The notes below the pieces were generated by a model that saw only the letters and a program-made list of their open reading frames with translations, searched no databases and was not told the origin of the DNA. A stretch of 64,000 nt of DNA from Sipunculus nudus. Lineage: Eukaryota; Annelida; Sipuncula; Golfingiida; Sipunculidae. Position 1 is the first letter of the stretch; each line of letters opens with the position of its first letter. Of this stretch, positions 63,601 through 64,000 are shown one piece after another. The translations under genes were made by a program, and so were the position numbers. The stretch spans positions 34,330,862 to 34,394,861 of the forward strand of contig CM049307.1 of NCBI GenBank assembly GCA_026874595.1, written 5' to 3'.

Positions 63601-63881
63601 ATATACAACACAAATAGAGGAAGACCTGCATCACCACATCCTGGTGGTGATTGAAGGTTTGCATTATAAGTGATGACTGTTTTTATTTTTTGTGTTGGCC
63701 TAAGTATGCTCTCCCTATATGTGCTATCTGGTTAATAACTGTCAAACATGAGGTAGCTAAAGACTTACTCAGTGGCTTCGGGAAAAGTCATGCCTACAAA
63801 TGCAGAGGACAAATATTCTGTATACATCTCCATCCCGGTTCCTCGCATGTAGTCGTTCTGCCATTGCGGCATGTCAGGTGA
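36519..63881 (-). CDS. slo: BK calcium-activated K+ channel (slowpoke), C-terminal half
   Basis: Twelve minus-strand exons (listed below) with GT-AG boundaries and consistent phases join into 570 codons, or 544 without the 78-base cassette. They cover the end of RCK1, the linker, all of RCK2 with the calcium bowl, and the conserved segment up to [15 protein letters not shown]. In animals this plasma-membrane channel opens to depolarisation and intracellular calcium, its cytosolic RCK domains forming a gating ring as a tetramer. Identity across RCK2 to insect and vertebrate slowpoke is very high by eye. The membrane half and part of RCK1 lie beyond 64000. The final exon (expected to continue with a VxVLxQFD-like motif) was not found. 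Introns range from about 0.6 to 6.1 kb. Confidence 0.95.
36690..37859. other. slo intron, upper-unique part
   Basis: AT-rich intron DNA. No exon-like stretch recognised; the open frames at 36834-37235 carry no known motif. Confidence 0.5.
37860..38635. repeat. F4 repeat: two tandem units of about 305 bases plus tail
   Basis: Units start near 37900 and 38205, each with GATTTACTGACACCTGTCAG-like then TCAATTGTTCCTTGTATCA and GCTATCCTGAAAATTTCATC. The tail (38490-38620) has CAAACCCTGTTGAGGTCTTT, TGTTATTGTGCTAACAGAC and an ACAGACAAAC tandem, and closes with GCTTGGGGGAGGTAATAA. C runs lie at 38195-38206 and 38351-38365. It is another member of the group carrying the ACAGACAAAC tag. Confidence 0.75.
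38666..38860 (-). CDS. slo: slo exon: [17 protein letters not shown]
   Basis: 65 codons; acceptor TTGTTTACAG, donor ATATGGG then GTAAGG. It reads [20 protein letters not shown], then [20 protein letters not shown] and [19 protein letters not shown], ending PFAQYG. It aligns without gaps to the RCK2 segment after the calcium bowl. The F4 repeat pair lies in the intron immediately below it. Confidence 0.98.
39300..39430 (-). CDS. slo: slo exon: calcium bowl
   Basis: 131 bases; acceptor TTTTTCAG, donor AGCACT then GTAAGC. It reads [20 protein letters not shown], then [20 protein letters not shown] and LMST. The acidic QDDEDDPD cluster is the calcium bowl, the high-affinity calcium site of BK channels; only one of the usual Asp run is replaced, by Glu. 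Ends in phase 0. Confidence 0.98.
39431..40100. repeat. slo intron with pogo-like MITE pieces
   Basis: TACAGTGAAACCTCCCTATT at 39476 and TACAGTAAAACCTCGTTGTG at 39663 resemble the terminal inverted repeats of pogo/Tigger-type DNA transposons and their MITEs. No transposase frame is present and I did not locate the opposite end of either. Confidence 0.5.
40100..40735 (+). repeat. Degenerate F5-like repeat in slo intron
   Basis: Two to three units carry AGGTGGCGCCAC (about 40135) and AGGTGGTGCTACC (about 40284), each followed by TTTTTGCATAAAATTTGGGG-like and GCTCCAGCCGTTTCTGAGAT-like phrases. It ends with ACAGACAACGGACAACAGC and GCTAAAAATT. Confidence 0.65.
40736..43555. repeat. slo intron: duplicated ~0.6-1 kb blocks and F2 starts
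   Basis: Blocks shared with 34780-35460 recur at 40920-41330, 41870-42320 and 42890-43555. F2 starts lie at 41332 and 42313 (GACCCATGGGTC, then CGCTCAGCTGA). G runs: 41059-41073 (15), 41899-41911 (13), 42001-42018 (18). No exon-like sequence seen. Confidence 0.65.
43556..45486 (+). repeat. F2-type tandem copies with terminal hairpins in slo intron
   Basis: Two tandem copies of about 597 bases end at 44197 and 44794, each with GTGCCCTGTTAACGGCCGGA, GGACAACGGACAAAGGACCA and a hairpin ending GTCAGCTGAGCTAAAAA. A third, partial copy ends at 45483. Between 44795 and 45240 is a unique stretch. Same end structure as 33685-33713. Confidence 0.75.
45574..45681 (-). CDS. slo: slo exon: [10 protein letters not shown]
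   Basis: 108 bases; acceptor CCCCCCAG, donor GAGCTCG then GTAGGT. It reads [20 protein letters not shown], then [16 protein letters not shown]. The last ten residues are the conserved segment before the calcium bowl; the preceding part is a variable loop of RCK2. Confidence 0.96.
46392..46599 (-). CDS. slo: slo exon: RCK2 ([16 protein letters not shown])
   Basis: 208 bases; acceptor ATTTTACAG then GGGACACC, donor AATGCTG then GTATAT. It reads [20 protein letters not shown], then [39 protein letters not shown] and [10 protein letters not shown]. High similarity to animal BK. The 51-base minisatellite begins in the intron just above it. Confidence 0.97.
46640..46982. repeat. 51-base minisatellite, left part
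   Basis: Six to seven copies of a unit reading like GTTAGACAATGCCTCTGAGG followed by TATTTTTACTTAGAGCACTTATCT. The array is cut by the LINE at 46983. Unit length is 51, a multiple of three. Confidence 0.9.
46983..48771 (-). mobile_element. 5'-truncated LINE inserted in a minisatellite
   Basis: Flanked by identical 13-mers ATTTTTACTTAGA at 46970-46982 and 48772-48784, a plausible target-site duplication, although the motif is also part of the minisatellite unit. The 3' end (minus strand) reads GGGCCTGAGGCCTTTTTCC, TGAATAAAG, then a TTCTG tandem, the kind of short tandem tail that CR1/L2-like elements have in place of poly-A. The body is the RT half of ORF2. It lies in a slowpoke intron in the same orientation as the gene. 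Confidence 0.85.
47517..48773 (-). pseudogene. Reverse transcriptase fragment of the LINE
   Basis: 417 codons from the palm domain on: [20 protein letters not shown] (RT motif), then [11 protein letters not shown] (catalytic FADD) and [14 protein letters not shown], a thumb region, and a C-terminal finger CKYC...EDEAH. The first three bases of the apparent ATG straddle the insertion junction, so the start is accidental and the element begins inside RT, lacking its endonuclease. A one-base deletion near 47549 shifts the frame; the homologous C-terminal tail continues in another frame ([16 protein letters not shown]...) to about 47385. RT copies element RNA into DNA at the target; this copy is truncated and shifted, so not autonomous. 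Confidence 0.85.
48785..48966. repeat. 51-base minisatellite, right part
   Basis: Three and a half units, the continuation of 46640-46982 beyond the LINE. On the plus strand they encode a 17-residue repeat, [17 protein letters not shown], repeated in frame; the strand is antisense to slowpoke. Confidence 0.9.
49182..49406 (-). CDS. slo: slo exon: RCK2 core ([18 protein letters not shown])
   Basis: 75 codons; acceptor TTATTCCAG, donor CTTAAT then GTAAGT. It reads [20 protein letters not shown], then [40 protein letters not shown] and [15 protein letters not shown]. This is the Rossmann-like start of RCK2. An open frame extends upstream into intron to an ATG at 49544, but that part is not BK-like. 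Confidence 0.97.
49848..50719 (+). mobile_element. F2 element, short complete copy in slo intron
   Basis: Starts ACAACTACTGACCCATGG with ACACTCAGCTGAC just inside, and ends with CAGCTCAACATGACTAAG and AGTCAGCTGAGCATAAAAA. The CTCAGCTGAC / GTCAGCTGAG pair is an inverted repeat at its two ends. About 870 bases; the body has lost the GGTGGCGCCACC palindromes but keeps the GGTTACAATTTTGGGTGC part and the GACGACAAACAAAG tag. Confidence 0.65.
50976..51117 (-). CDS. slo: slo exon: linker to [15 protein letters not shown]
   Basis: 142 bases; acceptor CTTGCAG, donor CTGGTG then GTAAGA. The first half is linker ([19 protein letters not shown]), the second half the conserved entry into RCK2: [20 protein letters not shown]. 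The STGMFHW motif is diagnostic of BK. Ends in phase 0. Confidence 0.95.
51630..51935. repeat. Degenerate GATATC-rich tandem
   Basis: Irregular copies of a unit like GAGATATCTTCAACATGGGATTT, roughly 25-30 bases each. Low-complexity; the frame across it is not meaningful. Confidence 0.6.
54160..54232 (+). mobile_element. LINE 3'-end remnant with ATTC tail
   Basis: TTGGTTCTATGGGCTGGAGG, CCTTCATACCTGAATGAAAT, then a short ATTC tandem. The GGGCTGGAGGCCTT...CCTGAAT part matches the 3' end of the LINE at 46983 (GGGCCTGAGGCCTT...CCTGAAT), while the tandem tail differs. It appears to be the last few dozen bases of a 5'-truncated insertion, plus strand. Confidence 0.6.
54701..55330. repeat. 173-base direct repeat plus degenerate copies
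   Basis: 54701-54873 and 54874-55046 are nearly identical (TGAGGTTGTTTTTGTAATGC ... GATTTGACCTTGGAGATGAA, GTCAAAGGTCACCAG). Two further diverged units run to about 55330, each closing with TTTGACCTTGATGAT and CAAGGTCAC. Relatives occur at 6119-6180. Confidence 0.85.
55888..55925. repeat. pogo/Tigger-like MITE end
   Basis: TACAGTAGATCCTCATTTAT followed by CTGAACA matches the look of pogo-type terminal inverted repeats. No transposase; the other end was not located with confidence. Confidence 0.4.
56745..56847 (-). CDS. slo: slo exon: RCK1-RCK2 linker
   Basis: 103 bases; acceptor GTTGACAG, donor ATCGAG then GTCAGT. The protein reads [20 protein letters not shown], then [13 protein letters not shown]. 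It is basic and Ser-rich, with no fixed fold expected, as is usual for this linker. Its phases match the exon ending at 61945 with or without the cassette, and the exon at 51117. Confidence 0.85.
56848..58362. other. slo intron
   Basis: AT-rich intron. Apart from the frame continuing from the cassette exon (58362-58145) nothing coding-like is seen. Confidence 0.5.
58363..58440 (-). CDS. slo: slo candidate 78-base cassette exon in the linker
   Basis: Acceptor CATACCTGCAG then CATTGTCG; donor GGAGG then GTACTG. Both ends are phase 1 and the length is 78, so it can be included or skipped without changing frame. It encodes [13 protein letters not shown], then [12 protein letters not shown], a hydrophilic, Ser/Thr-rich segment with no stop. 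It lies right after IKKCKCKS, where vertebrate BK genes insert the STREX exon. The donor is weaker than the others, and the open frame continues to 58145, so the exact end is uncertain. No transcript is available to confirm it. Confidence 0.5.
58441..61944. other. slo intron
   Basis: About 3.5 kb, AT-rich and largely repeat-free by eye. The minus frame 59616-59876 has no recognised motif and no convincing splice signals in phase. Confidence 0.5.
61945..62021 (-). CDS. slo: slo exon: [18 protein letters not shown]
   Basis: 77 bases; the protein reads [20 protein letters not shown] then CKCKS. This Cys-rich block (FCKxCH ... IKKCKCK) closes RCK1 in all BK channels. Donor AAAGCT then GTAAGT leaves one base. 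Everything after this point is the variable RCK1-RCK2 linker, where BK genes are commonly alternatively spliced. Confidence 0.95.
62022..63768. other. slo introns (62022-62667 and 62827-63768)
   Basis: Two short AT-rich introns on either side of the exon at 62668-62826. No further exon seen. Confidence 0.6.
62668..62826 (-). CDS. slo: slo exon: RCK1 end ([13 protein letters not shown])
   Basis: 159 bases, bounded by CAG at the acceptor and GTGAGA at the donor. The protein reads [20 protein letters not shown], then [17 protein letters not shown] and [17 protein letters not shown]. The C-terminal [14 protein letters not shown] matches the arthropod slowpoke version closely. It ends with AG, completed by A of the next exon to give Arg. 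Confidence 0.95.
63769..63881 (-). CDS. slo: slo exon: end of RCK1 ([12 protein letters not shown])
   Basis: Acceptor TTTTCAG then TCACCTGAC; the protein reads [20 protein letters not shown], then [18 protein letters not shown]. The block [13 protein letters not shown] is nearly invariant in BK channels. Donor GA then GTAAGT leaves two bases of a codon, completed by A in the next exon. 113 bases, starts in phase 0. The sequence above 63881 is intron. Confidence 0.95.
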
Positions 63882-64000
63882 CTGAAAATAAGGAAAACAG
63901 CTGCTTAAATCTGCATATTCATGAAGTATACACACAAAATCATACTGAATCCATCTGTCAAGAATGTACCTACCCTTATACAAAAGTACAGCCACCATAC

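Noticed and set aside
1-64000. CRISPR arrays, bacterial operons, tRNA or rRNA genes
   Set aside because: The tandem arrays have long units without spacer logic and lie in intron-rich animal DNA. No tRNA cloverleaf or rRNA sequence was recognised by eye.

Overview
This is eukaryotic nuclear DNA: AT-rich, intron-rich and dense in repeats, with no bacterial gene organisation. The one well-conserved gene is a minus-strand orthologue of the large-conductance calcium-activated potassium channel (BK, slowpoke/KCNMA1). Its protein looks invertebrate. The repeats (tandem arrays in units of about 140-350 bases, CR1/L1-like LINE pieces, runs of 12-19 G or C) suggest a mollusc, probably a bivalve; that assignment is inference.

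Layout. 1-754: end of a tandem repeat element (family F1). 755-3290: decayed minus-strand LINE with ORF1 and endonuclease but no reverse transcriptase. 4500-4690: plus-strand LINE fragment. 6600-7143: strong promoter candidate (perfect CRE plus TATA box) and a first exon with a good donor. 7365-10450: tandem array F3, seeded with AGGTCA direct repeats. 14131-14390: possible last exon of a plus-strand gene, phase-compatible with the first exon and followed by AATAAA. 14400-25900: AT-rich, no recognisable gene. 25931-26711, 28074-33717 and 34085: related repeat elements (F5, F2, F1), many with the palindrome AGGTGGCGCCACCT.

36519-63881: twelve exons of slowpoke, minus strand, running from the end of RCK1 (upper coordinates) through the RCK1-RCK2 linker, RCK2 and calcium bowl to a conserved segment near the C-terminus. 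All splice phases agree, giving 570 codons with the 78-base cassette exon and 544 without. The pore half lies beyond position 64000. The final exon was not found. The introns hold a 5'-truncated LINE inserted into a 51-base minisatellite, tandem copies of F2, F4 repeats and other dispersed families.

One theme runs through the repeats. Several families differ in body sequence but share a design: a palindromic start, a short inverted repeat just inside each end, an internal phrase resembling 'AAATTT..ATCGGTCAAACCGTT..GAGATATG', tags such as ACAGACAAACAGA, and a terminal hairpin. This is the most unusual signal in the window.
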